From Mesorhizobium sp. WSM4311 (lineage in GTDB: Bacteria; Pseudomonadota; Alphaproteobacteria; Rhizobiales; Rhizobiaceae): a stretch of 64,000 bases of DNA. Numbering within the stretch: the first letter of the stretch is position 1; every line of letters begins with the position of its first letter. Positions 34,690-43,388 of the stretch are shown here, in pieces. Location: assembly GCF_002295115.1 (NCBI RefSeq), contig NZ_NSFV01000011.1:111048-175047 (forward strand), read 5' to 3'. The notes under the pieces are model-generated. The model worked only from the letters and a program-made list of their open reading frames with translations. It made no database searches and was not told where the DNA came from. Position numbers and translations under genes: made by a program.

Positions 34690-35050
34690 CGGTGCGCGCC
34701 TGCAGCGAAAAGCTGCGTGCACGCTGTCTCGGCCGCCGCTCCTTCATTCCGCAGGTGCTACGGCTCCTGCTACAGATCGAAGGCCTTCGCCAAGGCCTGC
34801 CGCGATCTCGGCCTCAAGCACGTCAGGACGAGGCCCTATACGCCCAAGACCAACGGCAAGGCCGAGCGCTTCATCCAGACGGCGCTGCGCGAATGGGCCT
34901 ACGCCGTTGCCCACCCACATCCGATCACCGCGCCGCCGAACTGCCTGTCTGGCTGCACAGATACAATTGGCATCGCCCGCACACGGCAGCCTAAAGTCCA
35001 ACCACCTATCAGTCGCCTCGCCCTAACCGAGGACAACCTGTTGAGGCTCC
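34690..35050 (+). mobile_element. IS481-like transposase remnant (C-terminal integrase core)
   Basis: Segments of a DDE transposase appear in alternating frames: YRSKAFAKACRDLGLKHVRT, RPYTPKTNGKAERFIQTALR, AAELPVWLHRYNWHRPH and PPISRLALTEDNLLRL. The KTNGKAERF motif carries the catalytic Glu. Frameshifts near 34918 and 34990 and the missing N-terminus show that it is inactive. Confidence 0.8.
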
Positions 35051-35077
35051 GCGACCCGGTCGCTAAAACCGGGTCGC
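35051..35077. other. 9-bp hairpin beside the IS481 remnant
   Basis: GCGACCCGG and CCGGGTCGC pair around a 9-base loop. It lies about 40 bases beyond the stop of the minus-strand PRC-barrel gene, and could serve as its terminator despite lacking a T-run, or belong to the IS end. Confidence 0.4.
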
Positions 35078-35118
35078 AGAAAGCGTCCGTCCATTTCAAC
35101 GGACAGGCCAAGCACCTT

Positions 35119-35949
35119 CTAGTTCGCGATCATGCGTTGTTTGTCACGCGCGCTGGCGTAGGTGCCTTTTTCATAGGCCGGCTGCGCATTAAACTGCTCT
35201 TTTGTAAAGTTTGTATATAGGTACTTATTTCCTGACTTGTCCGTCATGAACTTGAGATTGTCCATGCCAACGGCGACCTCCTTGGCGCCTATCCCGAGGA
35301 ACCCACCGACATCGATCAGGACTGCGTCGACTTTCTTGTCCCCCGTCAGCACAACGTCGCCGATCTTTCCAACCTTGGCATCGTTGGCGCCATAGACGGT
35401 CGTGCCGACCAGATCCTCGGCCCGGACCTTTTCGATCGGCACGGCGGTCAGAGCCGTTTTGTCAACAGCCGCGGTGGTGGTTGAGTCGGGGGCCACTGTC
35501 GTGGGCGTGGGGGCTGTATTAGAAGCCGTGGTGGGATCATAGGCCTTGGTATCGAAGTTCGGCTGAGCCTGGAGATCTTCCTTGGTGGTCTTGATCACAA
35601 GCCAGCGCTTGCCGTCCTTTTCGGCCCACTGGGCCTTGTTGAAGTCGAAAGCGACATTCTTTTCACCGATGCCGAGAAAGCCCCCGACGCCGATAATGAG
35701 AGATTGTGCCTTGCCGTCCTTCGCAAGCAGGACATCATTGACCTTGCCGATCGTCTGGGCATTAGCGTCCGTTCCGTTGTAAACGGTAGCGCCGATAATT
35801 TTGGAAACAAGGCTACCATTTGGCGCGACCGCAGCAGTTGTCGCAGCATTGTTGTCCGCCGGCGCCGTTGTCACGACGTTCGCGGCAAAGGCTCCCGAGG
35901 CAATAAGGGTTGCAAGCGCGGTGGCGGCAGCCAGACTTTTGTAGCTCAT
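35119..35949 (-). CDS. secreted protein with two PRC-barrel domains
   Basis: 276 residues. A signal peptide (MSYKSLAAATALATLIASGAFA) precedes two PRC-barrel units joined by a Thr/Pro/Ala linker: IGKVNDVLLAKDGKAQSLI with GVGGFLGIGEKNVAF, and KVGKIGDVVLTGDKKVDAVL with DVGGFLGIGAKEVAVGM. The units are clear duplicates. PRC-barrel proteins of this kind in rhizobia are periplasmic and of unknown function. ATG 35949 has AAGGAT 8 bases upstream; the frame stays open to 36090, but the extra residues would precede the signal peptide. Confidence 0.88.
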   Translation of the reverse strand: MSYKSLAAATALATLIASGAFAANVVTTAPADNNAATTAAVAPNGSLVSKIIGATVYNGTDANAQTIGKVNDVLLAKDGKAQSLIIGVGGFLGIGEKNVAFDFNKAQWAEKDGKRWLVIKTTKEDLQAQPNFDTKAYDPTTASNTAPTPTTVAPDSTTTAAVDKTALTAVPIEKVRAEDLVGTTVYGANDAKVGKIGDVVLTGDKKVDAVLIDVGGFLGIGAKEVAVGMDNLKFMTDKSGNKYLYTNFTKEQFNAQPAYEKGTYASARDKQRMIAN

Positions 35950-36747
35950 GGTGGTTATCCTTTGTGTTGTCGTCGCCCGCCCTGCCCTTTTTGCAGACAG
36001 GACGGCAACTTGATGCATCACAACGGAATGCGTTGATCGAGGTTCCCACGGCACCAGCCCGCTGAAGCCAACGGCCCAAAGTCCGCGCATACTTTCCTTG
36101 CGGGCGGCCTGGCCGAGAGGTCGAGCTTAATCACCGTGCGTTACCATTGGAAAGAAGGCCGGAAACGGACTGTAGCGCGGTAGCGCATGAGCCGCCCGGG
36201 GCGGCCGGGTCGGCAAGTCCGTCAGCACTCGAGCCAGTTGCTGGGCGCATATCGGGAACGTTCCTCGCCAGTTGTCTTTCACGACGTGAAGGTACTGTTG
36301 CCGCACGATATCTCGCGTGGTGCTTGGTCTCCGGACTCAGTTCGACCGCGCGAAACACCGGCAATCGCCAAAGATGGGTCCGTTCATCGGCCGACAGCAG
36401 GTCGACCACGCCTGGCGTCGTTCTTGCTGGCCCTGCGCAATTCGGCAGCCCAACCGCCGAGTCGCCCGATCCGTTTGTCGCCCATGGGCCTCGCCGACAT
36501 TGCCGCCGAGGCGGTGGGCGATTGCCTCGGCCAAGCCCGCTGACGACCGGGGTTAACTCGCCGCGCTAAAAGCTCCGTCATGCGTAAATAGTTCAGGCTG
36601 TTTCTGGGCCAGTTCGTCAGCGTCCGCACTAGGAGCTCGGACCCCATTACCTCGGCCAACGAACCCTTCACTTCCGATATGTGGGCGGCGACTTGGAACG
36701 ATTGTTTAGGCGGCGCGTTGTGGCCCGTTTACATCGGGGACCCTCGA
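35950..36747. other. no convincing gene
   Basis: 800 bases between divergent genes with overlapping low-quality frames. The region includes the promoters of the PRC-barrel and HWE-kinase genes; I cannot define them. Confidence 0.4.
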
Positions 36748-38535
36748 ATGACTGAACTACCGCAGGCCGACGTTGTCGCCGTCAAGAAACCGGCAATGGT
36801 CCTAGGCGGCAACTTCGACTATCAGGACTTTTTCGAAAACGGTGCCATGGCGCTCCATCTGGTGAGCGCGGATGGCCTTATCTTGCATGCCAACAAGGCA
36901 GAGCTCGATCTCCTCGGCTATCCAGCAGAGGACTATGTCGGTCACCACATTGATGAGTTTTATCCCGACCGGGACGTGATAACCGACATTTTGAGCAGGC
37001 TCTCCCGTGGTGAGAAGATTGCAAGATATCCGGCGCGTTTGCGCGCCCGTGACGGGTCCATCAAGCACGTCGAACTCACGTCGAGCAGCCATTTCCGCGA
37101 CGGTAAGCTAGTCCACACCAGATGCTTTACTGTCGATGTAACTGACCTTGAGCGAAAGCGGACAGAACTCAGGCAGCAGGACCACGCCTATCACCAGATT
37201 CTCGATGGCCTTCCGGTCGCCATCTACACGACTGACCAGTATGGCATCATTACCTATTACAATCGGGCCGCTGCGGATCTGGCAGGGCGGGAGCCTCAGG
37301 TCGGCAAGGATAAATGGTGCGTCACGTTCAAGCTGTTCACCACCGATGGCAAGGAACTGCCGCACGACGAATGCCCGATGGCAGTCGCCCTCAAGGAAAA
37401 CCGGCCGGTCCGCAACCAGCAGGCCATAGCGCAGCGTCCGGACGGGTCTTTTTTCCCATTCATGCCCTACCCCACACCGCTGCGCGATGAGCAGGGCGAC
37501 CTCGTTGGCGCGGTGAATATGCTGCTCGACCTGACGGACCGCCAGCGTGCCGAAGAAACCAGACAGCACCTGTCGGCGATCGTGGAATCCTCATTTGACG
37601 CTATTGTCAGCAAGGATCTCAACACGATCATCAAGAGCTGGAATCGAGGCGCCGAAAAGCTCTTTGGCTACACCGCCAGCGAGGCGATCGGCAGGTCGGT
37701 AACCATGCTTATCCCCGATGACCACCCGGACGAGGAACCGCGCATCCTTGAGCGAATCCGTCGTGGGGAGCGCGTCGATACCTATGAAACGATACGTCGA
37801 CGCAAGGATGGCAGTCTAGTTCCGGTTTCGCTGACGATATCGCCAGTGCGTAACGCAACAGGGCAGATCGTCGGCGCTTCGAAGATTGCGCGGGATATCA
37901 CATCGGCCAGGGAAAACGAACAGCGTATCCGCATGTTGATGCGCGAGGTCAATCACCGGGTGAAAAACCAGTATTCGGTTATCCTGTCGATGATCCGGGA
38001 GACCAACAAACGATCGGAGACGCCCAAGCAGTTTGAGTCCCAGGTGCGCGAGCGCATCATGGCATTGTCGCGCTCCCAGGACCTGCTTGTTTCGGCCGAC
38101 TGGCAGGGAGCTACCATCAGTGAACTTTTGGCCGCGCAGGCTCAGCCATTTCCACGCGGTGAGATGATCGAGATGTCAGGGCCGTCGTTCGTGCTTGGCC
38201 CCAATGCAGTCCAATATCTCGGGATTGCCTTCCACGAACTCGCGACCAACTCTGCGAAGTATGGCGTGCTCTCCGGCGATGACGGCCAAATTTCTGTCAC
38301 ATGGAACATCAGCGGTTCCGGAGCATCGCGGCTCTTCCGCCTGACCTGGGCCGAAACCGATGGGCCGCAAGTCACGACTATCGGACAGGGCGGCTTTGGA
38401 ACCGTGGTCCTGAAACGGGTTGCACCTGAAGCCGTGGGCGGGCGGGGAAATCTTGAATATGGTTCGCATGGCATCAGATGGAATCTGGAGGCGCCGTTGG
38501 CCGGAGTGGACCGTTCTGCTGCCAATCAGGATTAG
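36748..38535 (+). CDS. HWE-family sensor histidine kinase with three PAS domains
   Basis: 595 residues from ATG 36748. Three PAS domains come first (about 20-140, 145-285, 290-390; the third with DAIVSKDLNTIIKSWNRGAE and the PAC segment VPVSLTISPVRNATG). The kinase core is of the HWE type: EVNHRVKNQYSVILSMIRET with the phospho-His near residue 404, AFHELATNSAKYGVLS as N-box, and a C-terminal HGIRWNLE. HWE kinases are abundant in rhizobia and often phosphorylate single-domain receivers or PhyR-type regulators in the general stress response. No cognate regulator is adjacent and there is no membrane helix. GGGGAC lies ahead of the start. Confidence 0.9.
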   Translation: MTELPQADVVAVKKPAMVLGGNFDYQDFFENGAMALHLVSADGLILHANKAELDLLGYPAEDYVGHHIDEFYPDRDVITDILSRLSRGEKIARYPARLRARDGSIKHVELTSSSHFRDGKLVHTRCFTVDVTDLERKRTELRQQDHAYHQILDGLPVAIYTTDQYGIITYYNRAAADLAGREPQVGKDKWCVTFKLFTTDGKELPHDECPMAVALKENRPVRNQQAIAQRPDGSFFPFMPYPTPLRDEQGDLVGAVNMLLDLTDRQRAEETRQHLSAIVESSFDAIVSKDLNTIIKSWNRGAEKLFGYTASEAIGRSVTMLIPDDHPDEEPRILERIRRGERVDTYETIRRRKDGSLVPVSLTISPVRNATGQIVGASKIARDITSARENEQRIRMLMREVNHRVKNQYSVILSMIRETNKRSETPKQFESQVRERIMALSRSQDLLVSADWQGATISELLAAQAQPFPRGEMIEMSGPSFVLGPNAVQYLGIAFHELATNSAKYGVLSGDDGQISVTWNISGSGASRLFRLTWAETDGPQVTTIGQGGFGTVVLKRVAPEAVGGRGNLEYGSHGIRWNLEAPLAGVDRSAANQD

Positions 38536-39057
38536 AAGCATAACGTAGCCTTGCCGTTGCGAGGTCGGCGCATCGCCAAAGCCGATATTTAGCTGGTCAA
38601 GCAGAAACCGAGTCTCCGCCGCAATTTCTGTGTTTGGAACGACCCTAGCTCCGCAAGGTGTCGGCCGGGCGCCCAACGGCAATGCGCATCGATGATCCAC
38701 ACCCTCATAGGTCAGGCACTGAAAAAACAGTAGACGTACTCGGCTCCCGTACAAAGCCAGTTGGAATGGCATTGTTGCTGGTCTTTACTGGCCCCCGTCC
38801 CTACTCGGAGGTGCACGATCGACGAACGCTTGGCTCTGCAGCGCCCGCCCCTGTCACGGTCGGCCTCTTGCGACAAACGTTGACACGCAAGTCCCCTCCT
38901 TCCCGGTTTCAAACCGAGACCACGTCGATGCCTGTCACTGTCCCGCGTCAACATCGCGGTTTTTCCGACACTATCGCGACCGGCGATCTAAAAGTTGGCT
39001 TCGCCGGTTCGTTGTCTTGCGGCGCAACTCCTTGTTTTCAATATCGATCCGGGATCT
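38536..39057. other. no convincing gene; leader region of repABC
   Basis: No coding frame accepted. The right part leads into parS-like and repA promoter sequences. Confidence 0.4.
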
Positions 39058-39073
39058 TTTTACTGCGGTAAAC
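39058..39073. promoter_or_regulatory. parS-like palindrome upstream of repA
   Basis: TTTTACTGCGGTAAAC is a 16-base palindrome with core TTTACTGCGGTAAA. Apart from the first base it fits the GTT-N4-GC-N4-AAC form described for repABC centromere sites. The same core pattern TTTACNGCNGTAAA recurs between repA and repB. Confidence 0.6.
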
Positions 39074-39113
39074 TCCGCAGGCCGCCCGTGCGATCGGCCG
39101 CGGTCTGGCATGC

Positions 39114-39130
39114 GTTAACCTTTTGTTAAC
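39114..39130. promoter_or_regulatory. paired GTTAAC sites upstream of repA
   Basis: Two GTTAAC hexamers flank CTTTT. Each is self-complementary, so the whole is an inverted as well as a direct repeat, about 95 bases before repA. Possible RepA or host-factor site. Confidence 0.35.
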
Positions 39131-39223
39131 CCAAAACTTCTTGCCGGTAAGTCCGAATCGGAGCTTAATGGCGCTTGTTGTGGGTATTGCTTACAAAAAG
39201 CGCCAATTCAGGTTTCGACGAGA

Positions 39224-40426
39224 ATGAATATCTCCATGCGGCTGCCTCGTTTCGAGTTCGATGACAAAATCCTCGAACAGGGCGCCGAGATTTCCCGGCG
39301 GTTGAACCAGCTTCGGATGGAGAAATTTCCGCCCAATGCAACCAAGACGCTGCGCACATTCTCCATGGCGGAGGTCGCTCACTACCTTGGGGTCTCGCAG
39401 AACAATCTGAAGCGTCTCCATCTCGAAGGCAAGGGGCCGTTGCCTGACCAAAGTCCTTCCGGCCGTCGCACCTACACGGCTACCCAGATGCTCGAGCTCA
39501 GACATTTCCTGGACCAGCACGGCAGGACCGAAGTCAAGAAGTACGTTCCGCACCGCAAGCTTGGCGATAAACTCCAGGTGGTTGCGGTGGTCAATTTCAA
39601 AGGCGGCAGCGGCAAGACGACCACGGCTGCCCACCTCGCCCAGCACCTGGCGCTGACCGGTCATCGGGTTCTTGCGATCGATCTTGATCCGCAAGCTTCG
39701 CTGTCGGCACTGCACGGCTTCCAGCCCGAACTCGATCGCAACCTCTCGCTCTATGAAGCGATCAGGTATGACGACGAACGTAGATCGATTGCGGATGTGA
39801 TCATACCGACAAATTTCCCGGGCCTTGATATCATTCCCGCCAATCTCGAGCTGCAGGAATACGAGTACGACACGCCGCTTGCCATGCAGGACAAAAGCTC
39901 CAATGCCGGCCGCCAGTTCTTCACGCGCATGGCCAAAGCGCTGTCGGAGGTTGACGACCGGTACGATGTCGTCGTTGTCGATTGCCCTCCCCAGCTTGGC
40001 TATCTGACTTTGACGGCAATGTCGGCGGCGACATCGGTCCTCATTACGGTCCATCCGCAGATGCTCGACCTGATGTCGATGAGCCAGTTCCTGCTGATGC
40101 TTGGCGGCATCTTGAAGACCATCAAGGCCGCCGGCGCCGCGATCGAACTCGACTGGTTTCGCTACCTGATCACGCGCTACGAACCGACCGATATTCCGCA
40201 GGCGCAAATGGTGGGCTTCATGCAGTCCATGCTTGCCGGCCAGATCCTGGAAAATCCGATGTTGAAGTCGACGGCGATTTCCGATGCAGGCCTCACCAAG
40301 CAAACGCTTTACGAGGTGGAGAAATCGGCTTTCACCCGCTCGACATATGACCGCGCTTTGGAATCGCTCGACGCGGTGAACGCCGAGATCGTCACCCTCG
40401 TCCATCGCGCCTGGGGTCGGTCATGA
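39224..40426 (+). CDS. repA: RepA, ParA-type partitioning ATPase of repABC
   Basis: 400 residues. An N-terminal helix-turn-helix region (SMAEVAHYLGVSQNNLKRLH) is followed by the deviant Walker A VNFKGGSGKTTTAAHLA near residue 125, VLAIDLDPQASLSALHG, and VVVVDCPPQLGYLTL (Walker B). RepA segregates plasmid copies along the nucleoid and, with RepB, represses the operon. The order repA-repB-repC and the intergenic features are canonical. ATG 39224 fits the family length; an internal ATG at 39236 is possible. Downstream, 77 bases with a parS-like site separate it from repB. Confidence 0.95.
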   Translation: MNISMRLPRFEFDDKILEQGAEISRRLNQLRMEKFPPNATKTLRTFSMAEVAHYLGVSQNNLKRLHLEGKGPLPDQSPSGRRTYTATQMLELRHFLDQHGRTEVKKYVPHRKLGDKLQVVAVVNFKGGSGKTTTAAHLAQHLALTGHRVLAIDLDPQASLSALHGFQPELDRNLSLYEAIRYDDERRSIADVIIPTNFPGLDIIPANLELQEYEYDTPLAMQDKSSNAGRQFFTRMAKALSEVDDRYDVVVVDCPPQLGYLTLTAMSAATSVLITVHPQMLDLMSMSQFLLMLGGILKTIKAAGAAIELDWFRYLITRYEPTDIPQAQMVGFMQSMLAGQILENPMLKSTAISDAGLTKQTLYEVEKSAFTRSTYDRALESLDAVNAEIVTLVHRAWGRS

Positions 40427-40433
40427 CGACGAA

Positions 40434-40449
40434 CTTTACGGCAGTAAAA
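40434..40449. promoter_or_regulatory. parS-like palindrome between repA and repB
   Basis: CTTTACGGCAGTAAAA contains the palindromic core TTTACGGCAGTAAA, the same TTTACNGCNGTAAA pattern as the site before repA. The outermost bases deviate from the usual GTT...AAC. Likely RepB binding site. Confidence 0.55.
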
Positions 40450-40503
40450 ACCGGCTATTTTGCTCGTGGAATCAGATCGCTAGCCGCGCACGGAGGCGGC
40501 TGA

Positions 40504-41469
40504 ATGGCCCGTAAAGATATTTTCGGCAGTGTGATGGGGCCCGTCGCTGCGGTGGCCGATAACAAGGATGTATCGGGGTATGCCGTTCGTGGTGCCTCCC
40601 GTTCGATCATGCAATCCTTCGAGGAGCTCTCCAAGAGTTCGGTCGTCGATCTCGATCCTGCCATGGTTGACACCTCTTTCGTCTCGGACCGCCTGGACGA
40701 AGACGATCAGGCGTATCAGGAGTTGCTGTCGGCAATTCGCGACAGAGGCCAAGATTCGCCGGTCCTGGTCAGACCGCATCCGGAGGTTTCGGGACGCTTC
40801 CAGACTGTATTCGGCCATCGCCGCGTCAAGGTTGCCCGCCAACTGGGAAGGCCGGTCCGCGCCGTCGTCAAGAAGATGGGCGACGAGGACCATGTTATCG
40901 CCCAGGGCCAGGAGAATGCCGCCAGGGCCAATCTGTCCTTCATCGAAAGGACCCTGTTTGCCGATCGCATTCTCAAGCGCGGCCACACGTCGGACACGGT
41001 GAAGTCCGCTTTGGCACTCGATGACACGACCTTCTCGAAGATGCGCTCCGTGACCGGCAATATTCCCGAGCCAGTCATTGTGGCGGTTGGCGCGGCCAAG
41101 GCCGTCGGGCGGGACAGATGGTGGCAACTGGCCAAGCTCATGGAGCATCCGGGGAACGCGGGCAGGGCGGGTGAGTATGTGAAGAGCGCCGATTTCGCGG
41201 CGCCAAGCAGTGACGCACGTTTTGCGCTTCTTTTCGACTTCCTGAGCGCGCCGGCGAAACGTTCGCCGGCTGCGACGAAGACACGAGACACGGCCTGGGC
41301 GCCGCGGGACAAGTCGGTGCGGGCCAAGATCACCGACACTGGAAAAGTGTTCACGCTTGCCCTGAAAGCGAGGGAAGCCTCGCCATTCGGTGCTTTCATC
41401 ACCGAACGGCTTGACGAGCTTTTCGAAGCTTTCCGGCAATCGGAAATGTCAAAGAAAACGGGAGACTGA
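40504..41469 (+). CDS. repB: RepB, ParB-type centromere-binding protein
   Basis: 321 residues. The ParB/Srx-like N-terminal domain includes DRGQDSPVLVRPHPE and FQTVFGHRRVKVARQLGR (the family GxRR region), followed by GQENAARANLSFIERTLFAD and the helix-turn-helix in KSALALDDTTFSKMRSVTGN. It binds parS sites and works with RepA. GGAGG 7 bases before ATG 40504 gives a strong start. The 3' end is followed by the antisense-RNA region. Confidence 0.95.
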   Translation: MARKDIFGSVMGPVAAVADNKDVSGYAVRGASRSIMQSFEELSKSSVVDLDPAMVDTSFVSDRLDEDDQAYQELLSAIRDRGQDSPVLVRPHPEVSGRFQTVFGHRRVKVARQLGRPVRAVVKKMGDEDHVIAQGQENAARANLSFIERTLFADRILKRGHTSDTVKSALALDDTTFSKMRSVTGNIPEPVIVAVGAAKAVGRDRWWQLAKLMEHPGNAGRAGEYVKSADFAAPSSDARFALLFDFLSAPAKRSPAATKTRDTAWAPRDKSVRAKITDTGKVFTLALKAREASPFGAFITERLDELFEAFRQSEMSKKTGD

Positions 41470-41480
41470 AACCGCAAAAG

Positions 41481-41529
41481 AAAAAGGCCCCCGAACGTCG
41501 CCGTCGCGGAAGCCCTTCTCGTCTGTAGC
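41481..41529 (-). ncRNA. counter-transcribed RNA of the repABC operon (incA-type)
   Basis: An RNA of about 50 bases is predicted on the minus strand in the repB-repC intergenic region, from a start near 41529 to the T-run at 41481-41485. Promoter boxes and a terminator hairpin are both visible (separate entries). In other repABC plasmids this antisense RNA inhibits repC translation and sets copy number and incompatibility. The ends given are estimates from the promoter and terminator. Confidence 0.75.
41486..41514 (-). terminator. terminator of the counter-transcribed RNA
   Basis: On the minus strand GGCTTCCG pairs with CGGGGGCC (8 bp, two G-U pairs) around a 13-base loop and is followed by TTTTT. 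The stem-loop is also the expected target-binding element of the antisense RNA. Confidence 0.75.
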
Positions 41530-41535
41530 AAGCTG

Positions 41536-41564
41536 AGAATCGCACTTCCCCGAATCACTGTCAA
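41536..41564 (-). promoter_or_regulatory. promoter of the counter-transcribed RNA
   Basis: TTGACA (41564-41559), a 17-base spacer and GATTCT (41541-41536). The -35 is perfect and the -10 is poor, a common combination in such strong constitutive promoters. Confidence 0.65.
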
Positions 41565-41622
41565 GAGTCGTGGCGCCGTTTCGGCGAGCAGGTTTCTTTT
41601 GCCTTCGTGAAAGGTGAGGGAA

Positions 41623-42828
41623 ATGGAGAGTGGGTTTGCGACGACGCCCTTTGGGCGGCGGCCGATGACGCTTGCCTTGGTGAAGGCCAACGCCGCGTCA
41701 CGGCAGATTCCGGAGGGGGCCGCCGTTGAGAAATGGCAGGTCTACCGGTGGCTATGCGAGGGCAAGTCTATCGTTGGCGTTGGTGATCGTGCGCTGGCGG
41801 TGCTGAGCGGGCTCTTGACGTTCTATCCTGACGACCAGATCAACGAGGAAAACGGTTTGATGGTCTTTCCGTCGAACGCACAGCTATCTTTGCGGGCGCA
41901 CGGCATGGCCGATTCAACGCTGAGAAGGAACCTGGCCGAGCTCGTGAGTTGCGGCCTGATCATACGCCGCGATAGTCCGAACGGCAAAAGATTCGCTCGC
42001 AAGGGGCAGGGCGGTGCTGTCCTGGAGGTCTTCGGGTTCTCGTTGGCGCCTTTGCTGACACGGGCCTCGGAGTTTCAGCGCGCCGCCGAGCAGGTCCGCG
42101 CCGAATGTCTGGCGCTGAAATTGATGCGGGAGCGGATCACGCTGCATCGCAGGGACATCCAGAAGCTGGTCGAGGCGGCGGTCGAGGAAGGGGTTTCTGG
42201 CGACTGGGGCGGCGTCTGGAGGCGGTTTCGGTCCATCGTGGATGCAATTCCGCGCCGGGCAGGGCTGCCACAGCTGGAAGCGATCGTCGGCGAGATGACC
42301 GTGCTCCATGATGAAGTGGATAGGATGCTGGAAAGCTTCACAAATTCCACGAATCCCGGCGGCAATGAGTCCCAAAGTGAGCGGCAGCAATCTGATTCAA
42401 ACACAGATTCCATTTTTGTATTTGAACCGGCTTTCGAAAAAAGCAGGGCGGCCGTCGAGCCAAGACCGGCACCGGACGAGCGGTTGAAAAGCTATCCGAT
42501 TGGACTGGTGCTGAAGGCCTGCCCGGAGATTGCGGAGTATGCGGCCAACGGCATCGCCAGCTGGCGCGATTTGATGCTCACCGCGGCCCAGGTGCGCGGC
42601 TACCTTGGTGTTTCACCGTCGGCCTATGAGGAGGCTTGCCATGTGATGGGTCAGGAAGTCGCCGCGATTGTGATTGCGTGTATTCTGCAACGGGCACAGC
42701 ACATCAATTCGGCCGGTGGCTATCTGCGTGTGCTGACGGAAAAGGCTCGGGCAGGGCAGTTCTCGGTCGGACCGATGCTGATGGCCGCGCTCAAGGCCAA
42801 TGGTCCGGCAACCAGGATGACGGGATGA
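41623..42828 (+). CDS. repC: RepC replication initiator
   Basis: 401 residues from ATG 41623. Typical RepC sequence: ATTPFGRRPMTLALVKANAA at the start, a winged-helix region (LMVFPSNAQLSLRAHGMADS, TLRRNLAELVSCGLIIRRDS), a central variable section, and a conserved C-terminus (ARAGQFSVGPMLMAALKAN). RepC initiates replication and acts mainly in cis. GTG 41614 is an alternative start; GGTGAGGG lies just ahead of 41623. An AT-rich stretch inside the gene is the likely origin. Its translation is expected to be controlled by the antisense RNA upstream. Confidence 0.95.
   Translation: MESGFATTPFGRRPMTLALVKANAASRQIPEGAAVEKWQVYRWLCEGKSIVGVGDRALAVLSGLLTFYPDDQINEENGLMVFPSNAQLSLRAHGMADSTLRRNLAELVSCGLIIRRDSPNGKRFARKGQGGAVLEVFGFSLAPLLTRASEFQRAAEQVRAECLALKLMRERITLHRRDIQKLVEAAVEEGVSGDWGGVWRRFRSIVDAIPRRAGLPQLEAIVGEMTVLHDEVDRMLESFTNSTNPGGNESQSERQQSDSNTDSIFVFEPAFEKSRAAVEPRPAPDERLKSYPIGLVLKACPEIAEYAANGIASWRDLMLTAAQVRGYLGVSPSAYEEACHVMGQEVAAIVIACILQRAQHINSAGGYLRVLTEKARAGQFSVGPMLMAALKANGPATRMTG
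42389..42446. other. AT-rich segment inside repC, candidate oriV
   Basis: A locally AT-rich stretch in otherwise GC-rich repC, with the inverted repeat AATCTG-N9-CAGATT at 42389-42409 followed by T- and A-runs. RepABC origins have been placed within repC, so this is the natural candidate. Confidence 0.5.
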
Positions 42829-42948
42829 GTGAGGTACAGGGTTCGGGGCTCAGGGTTGATCGGCGCTGCTCAAGGGCACCTGAGTAGGTGACGGCGTGCA
42901 GCCACCTACGGCCGGCGGGCTCCCGGGCTTGAAAGCTGTCCATAAATG

Positions 42949-42986
42949 CCATATCTTTTGCACAAGAAATATGACTCCTGATATGG
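42949..42986. promoter_or_regulatory. inverted repeat before the first xre-res pair
   Basis: CCATATC (42949-42955) and GATATGG (42980-42986) are perfect inverted arms 24 bases apart; a second inner pair CATAT/ATATG overlaps. It lies immediately before ATG 42990, the expected place for autoregulation by the Xre antitoxin. Confidence 0.5.
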
Positions 42987-42989
42987 TGG

Positions 42990-43388
42990 ATGAACACTAT
43001 GGGGCATGCACTCAAGACAGCCGAGCAGAATAGGCCGCTGGTCTTGTCCTATATGGATCGGAACGGGAAGATCGCAATCGAGCAGGTCGCGGATGGTTTT
43101 GGCATGTCCAAGGGTCAGTTGGCCCAGACCGCCGGTCTTGCGCGTGAGACACTCTATCGTTCAGAGCGCAGCGCTGCGACAAAGACCCAGGGGCGTCTGC
43201 GCGAAATGCTCGAGATCATCAGCCGCGTGACGGATTGGGCGGGCGGCAAGGAACAGGCAATGGCCTGGTATCGGGCTCAGCCGCTTGCGGCATTTGGCGG
43301 ACGCACCGCCGAAGCGTTGGTGAAGGATGGCAAGGCCGCCGCGGTCCGTGATTATCTCGATCACATGGCCGTCGGCGGCTTTGCGTGA
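42990..43388 (+). CDS. Xre/MbcA/ParS-type antitoxin of a RES module
   Basis: 132 residues. A helix-turn-helix region (IEQVADGFGMSKGQLAQTAG, LARETLYRSER) is followed by the MbcA/ParS toxin-binding domain (LREMLEIISRVTDWAGGKEQ, AMAWYRAQPLAAFGGRTAEA, LVKDGKAAAVRDYLDHMA). Such proteins cap the active site of the RES toxin and repress the operon. An earlier in-frame Met or ATG 42999 could also serve as start. The TGA overlaps the toxin start (GTGA). Confidence 0.9.
   Translation: MNTMGHALKTAEQNRPLVLSYMDRNGKIAIEQVADGFGMSKGQLAQTAGLARETLYRSERSAATKTQGRLREMLEIISRVTDWAGGKEQAMAWYRAQPLAAFGGRTAEALVKDGKAAAVRDYLDHMAVGGFA

Noticed and set aside
35051..35077. Terminal inverted repeat of an IS481 element
   Set aside because: The arms are adjacent (hairpin), not at opposite ends of an element, and no partner end was found.
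39191..40405. 404-codon minus-strand frame opposite repA, and a similar one opposite repB
   Set aside because: Complete overlap with canonical repA and repB; composition (His/Arg-rich) is that of an antisense shadow.
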